From Staphylococcus arlettae (lineage in GTDB: Bacteria > Bacillota > Bacilli > Staphylococcales > Staphylococcaceae), in NCBI RefSeq assembly GCF_002902345.1, contig NZ_PPQB01000005.1, forward strand, positions 58,800 through 122,799: a stretch of DNA of 64,000 nt, read 5' to 3'. The notes under the pieces are model-generated. The model saw only the letters and a program-made list of their open reading frames with translations. It was not told the origin of the DNA and searched no databases. Numbering within the stretch: position 1 is the first letter of the stretch; each line of letters starts with the position of its first letter. Both the position numbers and the translations under genes were made by a program. Below are positions 29,430 to 39,613 of this stretch, in pieces.

Positions 29430-29655
29430 ATCATTAGTAATGTATCGGAGTAGTAACTTATCTAACTTTTCTACAGAGAGCTAGGATGGTGTGAACTAGT
29501 GTAAAGTGATGAGTGAACTTACCAACGTAATAAATAATGGATTAATAACATCTCTAACTACTTAATGAAATGAGTGCACGAAAGTGAATGAGGGTGGTAA
29601 CGCGGCTAACGTCGTCCCTTGAAAATTAAGCATAGTTTGAGGTGTTTTTTTATTG
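29430..29655 (+). ncRNA. T-box leader sensing tRNA-Leu
   Basis: The conserved T-box sequence AGGGTGGTAACGCG lies at 29591-29604, closed by GTCGTCCCTT. In Stem I the specifier context GTGAACTTACC places the Leu codon CTT at 29518-29520. The downstream terminator helix is weak (CCTTGAA / TTTGAGG, then seven T). Uncharged tRNA-Leu should favour the antiterminator and leuS expression. Confidence 0.9.
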
Positions 29656-29668
29656 AATAGGAGGAAAC

Positions 29669-32086
29669 ATGGTGAATTACAATCATAACGAGATTGAAAG
29701 AAAGTGGCAGCAATATTGGGAAGAGCATAAAACATTTAAGGCTAGTGATAATTTAGGTCAAAAGAAATTTTATGCTTTAGATATGTTCCCGTACCCTTCA
29801 GGAGCAGGTTTACATGTTGGTCATCCAGAAGGCTATACTGCAACTGATATTATTTCTCGCTACAAACGTATGGAAGGATACAATGTATTGCATCCAATGG
29901 GATGGGATGCTTTTGGTCTTCCAGCGGAACAATATGCATTAGATACAGGTAACAACCCTAGAGAGTTTACACAACACAATGTAGATACATTTAAACGTCA
30001 AATTAAAGAATTAGGCTTCAGTTATGATTGGGATAGAGAGATTAATACCACTGATCCTGAATATTACAAATGGACACAATGGATATTTATTCAACTATAC
30101 AATAAAGGTTTAGCATATGTTGATGAAGTTGCAGTAAATTGGTGTCCAGCATTAGGTACAGTGTTATCAAATGAAGAAGTTATAGACGGTGTATCAGAAA
30201 GAGGTGGACATCCAGTCTATAGACGACCAATGAAGCAATGGGTATTGAAAATTACTGAATATGCTGATCGTTTATTAGAAGATTTAGAAGACTTAGATTG
30301 GCCAGAATCAATTAAAGACATGCAGCGTAATTGGATTGGTCGTTCAGAAGGGGCATCAATTCGTTTTGACGTGGAGGGCTTCAATGACACTATTGAAGTA
30401 TTTACTACACGTCCGGATACAACATTTGGAGCATCTTTCTTAGTTTTAAGTCCAGAACATGAATTAGTTAATAAAATTACGACAGAAGATAGAATAGATG
30501 CTGTAACAGCTTATCAAAATGAAGCAGCTAAAAAATCTGATTTGGAACGTACAGGTTTATCTAAAGAAAAATCTGGTGAATTTACAGGTGCCTTTGCTGT
30601 TAATCCATTGTCAGGTGAACAGATTCCTGTGTGGATTGCAGATTATGTATTGTCTACTTACGGTACTGGTGCTGTAATGGCAGTACCAAGTGGTGACCAA
30701 CGTGACTATGAATTTGCACAAACGTTTAATTTACCAATTAAAGAAGTAATTGAGGGCGGTAATCTTGAAAAAGAAGCCTACACAGGTGATGGCCCACACG
30801 TGAATTCTGGTGAGCTAAATGGTTTATACAATAAAGAGGCAATTGAAAAAGCAATTGAATTACTAGAAAGACAACAAGCTGGCGAAAGAAAAATCAACTA
30901 TAAGTTGAGAGATTGGTTGTTCAGTCGTCAGAGATATTGGGGTGAACCAATTCCAGTAATTCATTGGGAAGATGGCTCAATGTCAACAGTGCCAGAAGAA
31001 GAATTACCAGTATTATTACCTGAGACGGATGAAATTAAACCATCTGGAACTGGTGAATCACCATTAGCAAATATAGATGAATTTGTTAATGTTGTAGATA
31101 CAGAAACAGGTATGAAAGGCCGTCGAGAAACAAATACTATGCCACAATGGGCTGGTAGCTGTTGGTATTATTTACGATATATTGATCCACATAATGATAA
31201 AATGCTAGCAGATCCTGAAAAATTAAAACATTGGTTACCAGTAGATTTATATATTGGCGGTGTTGAACATGCAGTGTTACACTTATTATATGCAAGATTT
31301 TGGCATAAAGTACTGTATGATTTAGGAGTCGTACCAACTAAAGAACCTTTCCAAAAATTATATAACCAAGGTATGATTTTAGGTGAAGGTAACGAAAAAA
31401 TGAGTAAATCTAAAGGTAACGTCATTAATCCAGATGATATTGTACACAGTCATGGTGCCGATACATTACGTTTATATGAAATGTTTATGGGGCCATTAGA
31501 TGCTGCAATTGCTTGGAGTGAAAATGGTTTAGATGGTTCTCGTCGTTTCCTTGACCGTGTTTGGCGCTTATTAGTTAACGAAGATGGTACTTTAACAACA
31601 AAAATTGTCGATACAAATGATAAATCGTTAGATAAAAGTTATCATCAAACAGTTAAAAAAGTTACGGAAGACTTCAACTCATTAAATTTTAATACAGCAA
31701 TTAGTCAATTAATGGTGTTCATTAATGATTGTTATAAAGCTGATGAATTATATCGTCCTTATATTGAAGGGTTTGTAAAAATGTTAGCGCCGATTACACC
31801 ACATATTGGTGAAGAATTATGGTCGAAACTTGGATATAATGAAACAATTACTTATCAGCCATGGCCAAATTTTGATGAATCACTACTTATCGATGATGAA
31901 GTTGAAATTGTTGTTCAAGTTAATGGCAAAGTACGTGCGAAGTTAAATATTCCTAAAGATACTTCGAAGGAACAAATGGAAGCTCTTGCTTTTGATAATG
32001 CTCAAATTAAAGCTGAAGTTGAAGGCAAAGATATTAAAAAAGTTATCACAGTTCCTCAAAAATTAGTGAATATTGTAGCTAAATAA
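29669..32086 (+). CDS. leuS: Leucyl-tRNA synthetase
   Basis: LeuRS charges tRNA-Leu. The 805-residue class I enzyme has the HIGH motif as HVGH in [11 protein letters not shown], the CP1 editing domain (about residues 220-410) including [12 protein letters not shown], the KMSKS motif in EKMSKSKGN, and a C-terminal domain ending [11 protein letters not shown] ... [11 protein letters not shown]. The start is GTG at 29672 or ATG at 29669; AGGAGG precedes the ATG. A T-box controls it. The rhodanese gene follows 21 bases later. Confidence 0.97.
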   Translation: MVNYNHNEIERKWQQYWEEHKTFKASDNLGQKKFYALDMFPYPSGAGLHVGHPEGYTATDIISRYKRMEGYNVLHPMGWDAFGLPAEQYALDTGNNPREFTQHNVDTFKRQIKELGFSYDWDREINTTDPEYYKWTQWIFIQLYNKGLAYVDEVAVNWCPALGTVLSNEEVIDGVSERGGHPVYRRPMKQWVLKITEYADRLLEDLEDLDWPESIKDMQRNWIGRSEGASIRFDVEGFNDTIEVFTTRPDTTFGASFLVLSPEHELVNKITTEDRIDAVTAYQNEAAKKSDLERTGLSKEKSGEFTGAFAVNPLSGEQIPVWIADYVLSTYGTGAVMAVPSGDQRDYEFAQTFNLPIKEVIEGGNLEKEAYTGDGPHVNSGELNGLYNKEAIEKAIELLERQQAGERKINYKLRDWLFSRQRYWGEPIPVIHWEDGSMSTVPEEELPVLLPETDEIKPSGTGESPLANIDEFVNVVDTETGMKGRRETNTMPQWAGSCWYYLRYIDPHNDKMLADPEKLKHWLPVDLYIGGVEHAVLHLLYARFWHKVLYDLGVVPTKEPFQKLYNQGMILGEGNEKMSKSKGNVINPDDIVHSHGADTLRLYEMFMGPLDAAIAWSENGLDGSRRFLDRVWRLLVNEDGTLTTKIVDTNDKSLDKSYHQTVKKVTEDFNSLNFNTAISQLMVFINDCYKADELYRPYIEGFVKMLAPITPHIGEELWSKLGYNETITYQPWPNFDESLLIDDEVEIVVQVNGKVRAKLNIPKDTSKEQMEALAFDNAQIKAEVEGKDIKKVITVPQKLVNIVAK

Positions 32087-32107
32087 TATAGATTGGAGTT
32101 TTTAATA

Positions 32108-32419
32108 ATGGAAACTATAACTATTGAAGAATTAAAGAGTAAGATTATTGATTCAAATCCAGTTCATATAGTTGATGTTAGAACTGATGAAGAAACGGCA
32201 ATGGGTATTATACCAAATGCTAAAACAATTCCAATGAATCAAATTCCAGAGAATTTAAATTATTTCAATGACCATGACACTTATTATATTATTTGTAAAG
32301 CAGGTCCAAGAAGTGAAAGAGTTACTCAATATCTAGAAGAAAATGGTGTTCATGCGGTGAATGTTGAAGGCGGTATGAATGCTTGGGGTTCAGATGGTCT
32401 AGAAATTAATAGTATTTAA
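32108..32419 (+). CDS. Rhodanese-like domain protein
   Basis: The 103-residue single-domain rhodanese has the early HIVDVRTDEETAMG and the active-site loop IICKAGPRSERV, in which Cys is the expected persulfide carrier. ATG at 32108 follows TTGGAG; a TTG 15 bases earlier is less likely. It probably moves sulfane sulfur within the cell, but the partner is unknown. A terminator at 32423-32465 ends the unit with leuS. Confidence 0.88.
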   Translation: METITIEELKSKIIDSNPVHIVDVRTDEETAMGIIPNAKTIPMNQIPENLNYFNDHDTYYIICKAGPRSERVTQYLEENGVHAVNVEGGMNAWGSDGLEINSI

Positions 32420-32422
32420 GTT

Positions 32423-32466
32423 AAAAAAGCTTTTGATCGTTTTTAAGACGGTCAAAAGCTTTTTAC
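32423..32466. terminator. Bidirectional terminator between rhodanese and flavoprotein genes
   Basis: AAAAAGCTTTTGA pairs with TCAAAAGCTTTTT around an inner GACGGTC / GATCGT loop; T-runs lie on both strands. Confidence 0.85.
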
Positions 32467-32468
32467 AT

Positions 32469-33728
32469 TTATATGTTAAATTGGGCAGCATTTGAACCGG
32501 CAACATGGCCAGTAACTAATGCACTCGTGATATTATAACCACCTGTATAACCATGAATATCTAACACTTCACCACACAAGAATAAACCTGAATTCAATTT
32601 GGACATCATAGATTTCGGGTGTATTTCTTTTAATGAAACACCACCACCTGTCACAAAGGCTTTATCTATAGGTAGTGTGCCGTTTACGGTAAACGTGAAC
32701 CCTTTAAATAAATTTGCTAATGTCAGCAGTTGTTTATTGGAAAGGTGATGAGCGGTAATATCAGATGGAATTTCTGCTTGTTCCAACATAAATAACAAAT
32801 AGCGTTCTTCTATAATTCCATGTAAACTATTTTTTATCTGTTTATCAGGTTCATCAGCTAATAGTGATTGTATTTTTTCTGTTACTGCGTTAATTGACAA
32901 ATTAGGAAAAACATCAAGTTCCATAGCAACATCAGTTTTCTTTTGATTTTGTTGTTCTTTATAGACAAACTGACTACAACGTAATGCTGCTGGTCCGCTT
33001 ACACCAAAGTGAGTAAAAATCATATCCATTTGATGCGTAATACGTTGCTTACCATTCTTTTTTAACACGCTTAAGCCTACATTTTTTAAACTTAAACCTT
33101 TTAGCTGTTTACTTTTAATAAATGGCTCAGGTGACGTTATTGGTACTTCGGTTGGGAACAGTGTTGTAATTTGATGACCTAATGCTTTGGCAAATTTGTA
33201 ACCATCGCCTGTAGACCCTGTTTGAGGTACGCTTGTCCCGCCAGTAGCAATAATAACTGTATGACTCGTAAATGATTTGTTGTCATTAAGTTGAACTGTA
33301 AATAGATCATTAGCATTTTTTGTAATTTCTGTAACAACACTTTCCTCTAGAATTTCAACATTATTGCGATGTAATGTATTAACGAGTGTATCAACAACAT
33401 CTTGTGCTTTATTAGATACTGGGAACATACGTCCATGATCTTCTTCTTTTAATTTGACGCCACGACTTTCAAAAAATTCGATAATCGATTCATTATCAAA
33501 AATTGAAAAGGGACTATATAAAAACTTTCCGTTGCCGGGAATGTTTTTAATTATTTCTTCGTAGGGCAGTCTATTTGTAACATTACAACGGCCACCACCA
33601 GAAATTTTTAATTTTCGACCCAACCCTTTCTTTTTTTCTATTAATAGTACTTTGTCATGGTTTTGGCTAGCTGCAGCAGCTGCCATTAAGCCACTAGGGC
33701 CACCGCCTATAATTATTGTTTGATACAT
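32469..33728 (-). CDS. HI0933-type flavoprotein (BaiN/YtfP-like)
   Basis: The 419-residue protein begins with the FAD fold TIIIGGGPSGLMAAAAA, followed by GLGRKLKISGGGRCNVTN, the family signature, and a C-terminal GGVSLKEI ... GLFLCGEVLDIHGYTGGYNI FAD-contacting motif. The family includes NAD(P)/FAD oxidoreductases acting on bile-acid-like or unknown substrates. The ATG at 33728 follows GGAGG. It is a single-gene unit on the minus strand. Confidence 0.9.
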   Translation of the reverse strand: MYQTIIIGGGPSGLMAAAAASQNHDKVLLIEKKKGLGRKLKISGGGRCNVTNRLPYEEIIKNIPGNGKFLYSPFSIFDNESIIEFFESRGVKLKEEDHGRMFPVSNKAQDVVDTLVNTLHRNNVEILEESVVTEITKNANDLFTVQLNDNKSFTSHTVIIATGGTSVPQTGSTGDGYKFAKALGHQITTLFPTEVPITSPEPFIKSKQLKGLSLKNVGLSVLKKNGKQRITHQMDMIFTHFGVSGPAALRCSQFVYKEQQNQKKTDVAMELDVFPNLSINAVTEKIQSLLADEPDKQIKNSLHGIIEERYLLFMLEQAEIPSDITAHHLSNKQLLTLANLFKGFTFTVNGTLPIDKAFVTGGGVSLKEIHPKSMMSKLNSGLFLCGEVLDIHGYTGGYNITSALVTGHVAGSNAAQFNI

Positions 33729-34165
33729 TAGTTAGCCTCCAATTAGAATATACGTTTATTTTAAAGCAATATATGTTTGGAAGCTAGTGAACTAATGATG
33801 TTTACTTGCTTTGTCAGCAATTAGGTATATAAACTTAGCTGTGTTAAACACAATGAATTTTGATTTCTTATTATTTTATATGTTAAATGAACTAATAGAA
33901 TTATATTTAGAAGATAATAATTGTTACAATGGTTTACGTACTTTACTAATTTAAGTTTAATTTTACTTAAGTATTGATTTATTTTACACAGTAATTGTAT
34001 GCTATATACATTTATATTAAAGTGTCGTACTGTTATAACGTAATGATAGGTGATTATATCATTACATATTTTTCTAATTGTCTAATTATGTTTTGACCAA
34101 TTTCTAACATAATAAAAAGGCCTTTAAATAGTGTCTTTCAAACTGTCGGCAAAGTTTTTACTTTG

Positions 34166-34263
34166 TTGGCAGTTTTGTTGTGCACGCTTTCAGCGGGCAC
34201 TGCTTCAGCCTGTAGTCTTCGGCGAGTGCGATTCCCGCAGGAGTCGGCCCAAGTCACTGCCAA
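34166..34263. repeat. GC-rich repeat B, copy 1
   Basis: This 98-base element has perfect 8-bp terminal inverted repeats, TTGGCAGT and ACTGCCAA. The inside is GC-rich with CGGGCACTG, CAGCCTGTAGTCTTCGGCG and CCCGCAGGAGTCGG. A near-identical copy lies 90 bases downstream. It resembles REP-like or MITE-like palindromic units with no coding capacity. Confidence 0.9.
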
Positions 34264-34352
34264 TATTATAGAAAAGACCTTAGGAGGACTAATATCTAAA
34301 GTCTATTTACTGACAATATAATAAGAGACTATCAACAAATCTTCTGACTTTG

Positions 34353-34449
34353 TTGGCAGTTTTTTGTGCACGCTTTCGGCGGGCACTGTCTCAGCCTGTA
34401 GTCTTCGGCGAGTGCGATTCCCGCAGGAGTCGGCCCAAAGCACTGCCAA
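34353..34449. repeat. GC-rich repeat B, copy 2
   Basis: This 97-base copy of the element at 34166 has the same terminal repeats and only a few base differences (for example CGGCGGGC in place of CAGCGGGC). Both copies have the same orientation. Confidence 0.9.
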
Positions 34450-35016
34450 TATTATATAAATTCAACACTGTTGCTGTTTATTATGTTAAATAAAGCAATT
34501 GATAAAAAGATTAATATGAAATGATTGCTATCTCTGAAGGAGTTTCTTATAAACATTGTTATAGTCCTTTAAATAGGGCATTTTTATTTAAAGTTAACGT
34601 TATATTATTAATAGCAACACAACAAAGCCACCTAGTTATAGGTGGCTTTCAGTCATTAAATATAGTTATTTCGCAAAATGTATTATATTTCGCTATTGGA
34701 GAACTTTCTTTATATTATCAAATATTAATCGCTAATGTAGCTAATTTAAAAAAGCAGAAAAAAATAGATTAATTAAAGTAAAAAAAGAGCGATGAATCGA
34801 AATAATCACAATGAGTGTATTGAATGATTATGTGTAATTAATTTAATGAAGTTAAATTCGTTTTAAATTTTTTACTTTTTGAAGCTGAATATTTACTAAG
34901 TAGTGAAATTGCCTAGTAATATTATATAAAATTATTCTAATATTATATTTATAAAGTGAGTTTGACAACATATATATAAATCTTAATGATTTATTAATTT
35001 TTTTGAGGTAGATTTA

Positions 35017-35178
35017 ATGTATATAAACACAATTACTGGCAAAGAGATTGAACAGTTAAGCAATCGATACAGTAAGATAATATTTATATATTTATTAGAA
35101 ATTTACTGTTATTACATAGTATTAGAAGTTATAATATTAAATAATTTAAATTGTACTTTAATATTAAGAGCTTATTAA
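35017..35178 (+). CDS. Possible 53-residue peptide upstream of AraC gene
   Basis: GAGGTAG lies eight bases before the ATG. The peptide starts MYINTITGKEIEQLS and has a Leu/Ile/Tyr-rich second half. It lies 47 bases before the AraC-family gene. It could be a leader peptide, a relic, or chance in AT-rich DNA; no homologue is recognised. Confidence 0.3.
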   Translation: MYINTITGKEIEQLSNRYSKIIFIYLLEIYCYYIVLEVIILNNLNCTLILRAY

Positions 35179-35225
35179 TTAGTTGAATATATTTATAGAA
35201 ATTTTAAAAATAAAAGAGGGATATT

Positions 35226-36053
35226 ATGGATTATAGCTATAAAATTCATGAAAAAAATGTTGAAATTAATGAAAATTTAGATGAAGTTAAAGTGATATAT
35301 ATATTATCAGGTAAGGCAGAACTACATGATAAAATTTCAGTTGAACATTTTGAAGAGAATGAATTTTTGATTATTGAGCCTTATACCTCTCCGAAACTTT
35401 TAGTTACTACTGGCATTGTGATGGAAATAAGCATTAATAAATTTAGTTTTAACCGTTTTTCGTTGTATAAAATGAGGCAGTTGGATGTCGAAAGTCAACA
35501 ATTAGATTTAGCAATAAAGAAACAATTTTTAGACACAGTTATTTATTTGTATGAAGAGGATTTCTTTAATGCCGATATTAATGTAGTTAAACTTATTAAC
35601 TATATTAGGGCTGCGCAATACTATTCACAAGATAACTTAGGGATTAATAATAATTTGATCAAAACGATTTTGAAATATATTTTTGAACATCACAAAGAAA
35701 ATATAACATTATCTAAAATTTCTAAGGTTTTTTATGTTAATCCGAGTTACTTATCGCGTGTTTTTTCTGAAGAAATGAATATTTCTATCACTAAGTACAT
35801 TATTAAAGTTAAAATTTATCGCTTAGCCGTAGAAATGTTAACAATGGATACAACTAAAGATTTGTGGAGAAATTATGGTTATAAATCATATTCTACATTC
35901 TCAAAAAATTTTAAAAGTGTATTTATGAAATCACCGGAACAATTTTTGGAAGATTATAAAACGCCTGATGTTAAAGAAAGCTATGACTTTAAGTTGAATT
36001 TTGATTACCTCAAGCAATTATCTCAAAAGATTGATAATGCTATACAATCTTAA
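35226..36053 (+). CDS. AraC/XylS-family transcriptional regulator
   Basis: The 275-residue protein has an N-terminal cupin-like sensing domain (about residues 15-90: VKVIYILSGKAELHDK ... ENEFLIIEP) and a C-terminal double helix-turn-helix (about 158-245: ITLSKISKVFYVNPSYLSRVFSEEMNISITKYI and YSTFSKNFKSVFMKSPEQFLEDY). This layout matches staphylococcal Rbf/Rsp-type regulators. AGAGGG precedes the ATG. It has no adjacent operon partner; its targets are unknown. Composition is AT-rich, as are its surroundings. Confidence 0.85.
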   Translation: MDYSYKIHEKNVEINENLDEVKVIYILSGKAELHDKISVEHFEENEFLIIEPYTSPKLLVTTGIVMEISINKFSFNRFSLYKMRQLDVESQQLDLAIKKQFLDTVIYLYEEDFFNADINVVKLINYIRAAQYYSQDNLGINNNLIKTILKYIFEHHKENITLSKISKVFYVNPSYLSRVFSEEMNISITKYIIKVKIYRLAVEMLTMDTTKDLWRNYGYKSYSTFSKNFKSVFMKSPEQFLEDYKTPDVKESYDFKLNFDYLKQLSQKIDNAIQS

Positions 36054-36614
36054 TGTCGTGGTAATTTCTTCATTAAGATATTATCATAATAATACATAAC
36101 TGCTGATTTTATTATGTTGTTAAAATTATCGCTAATAAAACATGCATTATTCATATAAATTTAGGAGGCTGGGATAATATTAATTTGTCCTAGTCTCATT
36201 TCACATTGATAAGAGCTGACTGTATTGAAAATACACTTCAAATCAATCTTTTACAATGCTAGTCATCTATGCCGGGGTGCGACGACGAAATCTTTCTGTC
36301 CCACTCCTTTTTCATATTTATATTTCCTTATTATTAATATGTTTGTATTACTACATAATATGACTTATTTTATGTTTAAAAACATGATAATATAGATTTT
36401 TCAATATAACATCAAACGTTTGTATGAATTGCAACATAAGGGAAAGTTGAATTTGTAAACACGCTTTTAAAAAATAGTTATAACTAGTCAAAGTAATGAA
36501 CACTTATATATTTATCTGTGTTATTTTTATATATGTATAACTTTGAAAAAAAGTGTGTATAACGTTATCATTGAAGTTATGATTTTAAAATTAAATTGAG
36601 ATAGGAAGATATAA
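36054..36614. other. Intergenic region before murJ with repeat A
   Basis: It holds composite repeat A copy 3 (36164-36307) and about 300 bases of AT-rich DNA that must contain the murJ promoter. No gene is seen. Confidence 0.6.
36164..36307 (+). repeat. Composite repeat A, copy 3 (diverged)
   Basis: A leading hairpin (GAGGCTGGGA ... TCCTAGTCTC) is followed by a shortened unit, from AGCTGACTG to TTCTGTCCCACTCC, about 95 bases. It has more substitutions and a deletion relative to the 15.5 kb copies, for example GGGGTGCGAC for GGGGTGGGAC. Confidence 0.8.
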
Positions 36615-38252
36615 ATGAGTGAAAGTAAAGAATTGGTTCGAGGGACCTTTCTCATAACATTAAGTATTTTAATTACTAAAGTTTTAGGTGTCCTTTTTAT
36701 CATTCCATTCTATGCAATAGTTGGAGGAGAAGAAAACCTTGCACCATTTAACTATGCTTACGCACCTTATAATATTGCAATTGCTGTAGCAACTGCAGGT
36801 GTTCCGTTAGCAGCTTCAAAATATGTATCAAAATATAATGCGTTAGGTGCATATAAAGTCAGTCAAAAATTGTATAAATCCAGTTTTATAGTGATGACCG
36901 TAACTGGAATAGTAGGTTTTGCCGTACTATACTTTTTAGCACCGACAATTGCTTCTATCACATTAGCACAAGATTCAAAAGACTCAGGAGGTTGGTCTGT
37001 TGCTGATATCACTTGGATTATAAGAATAATTAGTGTTGTAGTTATCTTTATTCCATTATTAGCTACATGGCGTGGTGTGTTCCAAGGCTATAAGTCTATG
37101 GGGCCTACTGCAGTGTCAGAAGTAACAGAACAAATTGCGAGAATATTATTTATTCTAATTGGTAGTTATGTAGTGTTAAACATTATGAATGGTTCAGTAT
37201 TACTTGCAAATGGTGTGGCAACTTTTGCTGCAGCAATTGGTGCCATTATGGGTATCTTTACGCTATGGTATTACTGGCGTAAACGTAAACCAAATATTGA
37301 GAAAATGGTAGCCACTGATGATACGGGTATCACGGTATCTTATGGCAAAATGTACAAAGAAATAATTTCGTACAGTATTCCATTTGTTATTGTTAGTTTG
37401 AATTTTCCATTATTTAATATAGTCGACCAATTTACACATAACAATGCCTTAGGTTTGGCAGGCGTACCACAAGAATTACATGACCAATTCTTTACTATGT
37501 TAAATATGACGACAAATAAAATAGTTATGATTCCAACGTCACTAGCATCTGGTTTTGCTGTCAGCTTAATACCATTTATTACGAAAACATATGCTACTGG
37601 ACAATTAGACAATATGCATAGACAAATCAGAACGTCATTAGGTGTTTTAATGTACATTACGGTGCCAGCTAGTCTAGGTATCATGGCATTAGCATTGCCG
37701 TTATATAATGTCTTTTATAGTTACAATGTTGAAGGTAGCCACTTACTCTTCTACTATGCACCTGTAGCAATATTAATAGCATTATTAAGTGTTACAGCAT
37801 CAATGTTACAAGGTATTGATAAGCAAAAACTTACGGTATTTGTAATTCTTGCTGCTGTAGTGATTAAGATTGTATTAAATACACCGCTAATATATATGTT
37901 CCATACATCAGGTGCTATTTTAAGTACAGCGATCGCGTTGCTTTTTGCTAATATTTGTAACTTTGTAATTCTTAAAAAATATGCGAAATTCAACTTCAGT
38001 GAAACTTGGTTACATTTTGCAAAAATCTTTTTATTCGGTTTTATCATGATGTTAGCTGTTGAATTAACTTACTTCATTTTACAATTTATAGTTTCTCCAG
38101 AAAGTAAAATGGGAGCATTGATAATAGTTGTAGTAGGTGTAATAGTAGGTATTTTAGTTTATGGCATAATTACGATGAAAACACATTTAGCAGACCAATT
38201 TTTAGGTGAAATACCAAATAAAATACGTCGTAAACTAGGTGTGATTAAATGA
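36615..38252 (+). CDS. murJ: Lipid II flippase (MurJ/MOP family)
   Basis: The 545-residue protein has about fourteen membrane helices and belongs to the polysaccharide-export MOP family. In S. aureus the gene at this locus acts as MurJ, flipping lipid II outward for peptidoglycan synthesis. Features include RGTFLITLSILITKVLG at the start and SKYNALGAYK in the first loop. AGATAGGAAGATATAA precedes the ATG weakly. Its last codons overlap the next gene by 4 bases (ATGA). Confidence 0.87.
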   Translation: MSESKELVRGTFLITLSILITKVLGVLFIIPFYAIVGGEENLAPFNYAYAPYNIAIAVATAGVPLAASKYVSKYNALGAYKVSQKLYKSSFIVMTVTGIVGFAVLYFLAPTIASITLAQDSKDSGGWSVADITWIIRIISVVVIFIPLLATWRGVFQGYKSMGPTAVSEVTEQIARILFILIGSYVVLNIMNGSVLLANGVATFAAAIGAIMGIFTLWYYWRKRKPNIEKMVATDDTGITVSYGKMYKEIISYSIPFVIVSLNFPLFNIVDQFTHNNALGLAGVPQELHDQFFTMLNMTTNKIVMIPTSLASGFAVSLIPFITKTYATGQLDNMHRQIRTSLGVLMYITVPASLGIMALALPLYNVFYSYNVEGSHLLFYYAPVAILIALLSVTASMLQGIDKQKLTVFVILAAVVIKIVLNTPLIYMFHTSGAILSTAIALLFANICNFVILKKYAKFNFSETWLHFAKIFLFGFIMMLAVELTYFILQFIVSPESKMGALIIVVVGVIVGILVYGIITMKTHLADQFLGEIPNKIRRKLGVIK

Positions 38253-38947
38253 GAATAGATAAATTTTTAGCTAATATGGGTGTCGGAACACGTACTGAAG
38301 TTAAACAATTATTGAAAAAAGGTAGAGTGACATTGAATGGTACTGTTGAAAAGTCAGCAAAAACGAATGTCAATGCGTTAGAAGACTACATTGCTGTTGA
38401 TAATAACCATATTGTTTATATTGACAAGCTTTATTTGATGTTAAATAAACCACAAGGTTATGTGTGCGCTACTGAAGATAATCAACATCAAACTGTAATA
38501 GATTTATTTAAAGACTATAAAGATTTTCATATTTTTCCAGTAGGAAGATTAGATAAAGATACTGAAGGTCTACTTCTTATTACAAACGATGGTGATTTTA
38601 GCCACCAGTTAATGAGTCCTAATAAACATGTGTCCAAAACTTATGAAGTCTTATCAGAAAAAAGTATTACAAATAATGATATAGAATTATTTAAAACGGG
38701 TATTGAGTTACATGATGGATTAGCTAAGCCTGCTACTTTGGTAAAAGCACAAGAAGAAAGGAAATCATTTGTAACTATTACCGAAGGAAGGTATCATCAA
38801 GTTAAGCGCATGTTTCATGCTATAAACAATGAAGTACTTGCGTTAAAGAGAATCTCAATAGGAGATTTACAACTTGATGAACAGTTAGCTGTCGGCGAAT
38901 ATCGTCATTTAAAAGAGCAAGATTTTGAACAATTAGGAATAAAATAA
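38249..38947 (+). CDS. Small-subunit pseudouridine synthase (RsuA family)
   Basis: The 232-residue protein has an N-terminal S4 RNA-binding domain (about residues 1-60: MRIDKFLANMGVGTRTEVKQLLKKGRV) and a pseudouridine synthase domain with the catalytic Asp in PVGRLDKDTEGLLLITNDG. It most likely makes pseudouridine 516 of 16S rRNA. The start overlaps murJ by four bases, so they are translationally coupled. Confidence 0.92.
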   Translation: MRIDKFLANMGVGTRTEVKQLLKKGRVTLNGTVEKSAKTNVNALEDYIAVDNNHIVYIDKLYLMLNKPQGYVCATEDNQHQTVIDLFKDYKDFHIFPVGRLDKDTEGLLLITNDGDFSHQLMSPNKHVSKTYEVLSEKSITNNDIELFKTGIELHDGLAKPATLVKAQEERKSFVTITEGRYHQVKRMFHAINNEVLALKRISIGDLQLDEQLAVGEYRHLKEQDFEQLGIK

Positions 38948-38966
38948 TTAAAGAAGGTGTAATTTT

Positions 38967-39386
38967 ATGTCAAGATTATTAAAAGCAGTTGTAGGTATTG
39001 GGGGCGCAGCAGCAGCTGTCGTACTTTCTAAAAAAGAAAATAGAGATAAGTTGAAAGGTGAATACGACAAATATAAGTCAAACCCAGAATCTTACAAACA
39101 AAATGCTAAAGATATAGCAAGTCAAATTAGCAGTAAAGCAGGTGAAACTGTTAATGAAGTAAAACAAGACCCTAAAGGATATGTCAACAAAGTGAAACAA
39201 GATCCTAAAGGCTATATCAATGACCAAAAAAATCGTTTTAAAAATGTAAAATCTTCAGATGAAGATCAAATTGATGAAGCTCGTTTCACGGATGAAGGTG
39301 CAGCTGATCCATCTAACAACTTAAGAGTTGTCACTGAAGAAGAATTAAAAAACAACAAAAATAAATTTGACAACGATGAAAAATAA
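38967..39386 (+). CDS. YtxH-like small protein with tandem repeat
   Basis: The 139-residue protein begins with a short hydrophobic segment (LLKAVVGIGGAAAAVVLS) followed by charged sequence, as in the YtxH/Gvp family. Residues about 68-90 carry a tandem repeat of VKQDPKGY, encoded by a 33-base DNA repeat (about 39160-39225). The C-terminal half is acidic and likely disordered. AAGAAGGTG precedes the ATG. It shares the murJ unit and ends at a terminator. Confidence 0.75.
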   Translation: MSRLLKAVVGIGGAAAAVVLSKKENRDKLKGEYDKYKSNPESYKQNAKDIASQISSKAGETVNEVKQDPKGYVNKVKQDPKGYINDQKNRFKNVKSSDEDQIDEARFTDEGAADPSNNLRVVTEEELKNNKNKFDNDEK

Positions 39387-39399
39387 CAGTTATTAACTA

Positions 39400-39437
39400 A
39401 AAGCCTAACTCACGTATAAATGAGTTAGGTTTTTTTA
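39400..39437 (+). terminator. Terminator of the murJ unit
   Basis: AGCCTAACTCA pairs with TGAGTTAGGTT, followed by seven T. Confidence 0.9.
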
Positions 39438-39613
39438 ATATATTAATTAAAATATAACAGTTGCGATATTACTTGCTATAACAAGACTCAACTGTTTTTG
39501 TATTAATGTTACAGTAAAAAAATCAAAATAATATTGTCATCTCGCTGTAGTTTATGCGTAACATCATGTAAAATATATTTTAAACTAGTATTTAAGAAAG
39601 AAGTGGATCGTAA

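Larger units (their letters stand above)
33729..35225. other. Long gene-poor region with GC-rich repeats
   Basis: No convincing gene is seen in the first 1.25 kb. There are two near-identical GC-rich 97-98 base repeats (34166-34263 and 34353-34449) in otherwise very AT-rich DNA. One 53-residue ORF (35017-35178) has a fair ribosome binding site. An ORF at 34521-34772 lacks support. The low GC, repeats and gene scarcity mark this as the most accessory-like part of the window. Confidence 0.7.

Noticed and set aside
34521..34772. 83-codon ORF in the gene-poor region
   Set aside because: No ribosome binding site, composition follows the AT-rich background and no recognisable protein pattern; treated as chance.
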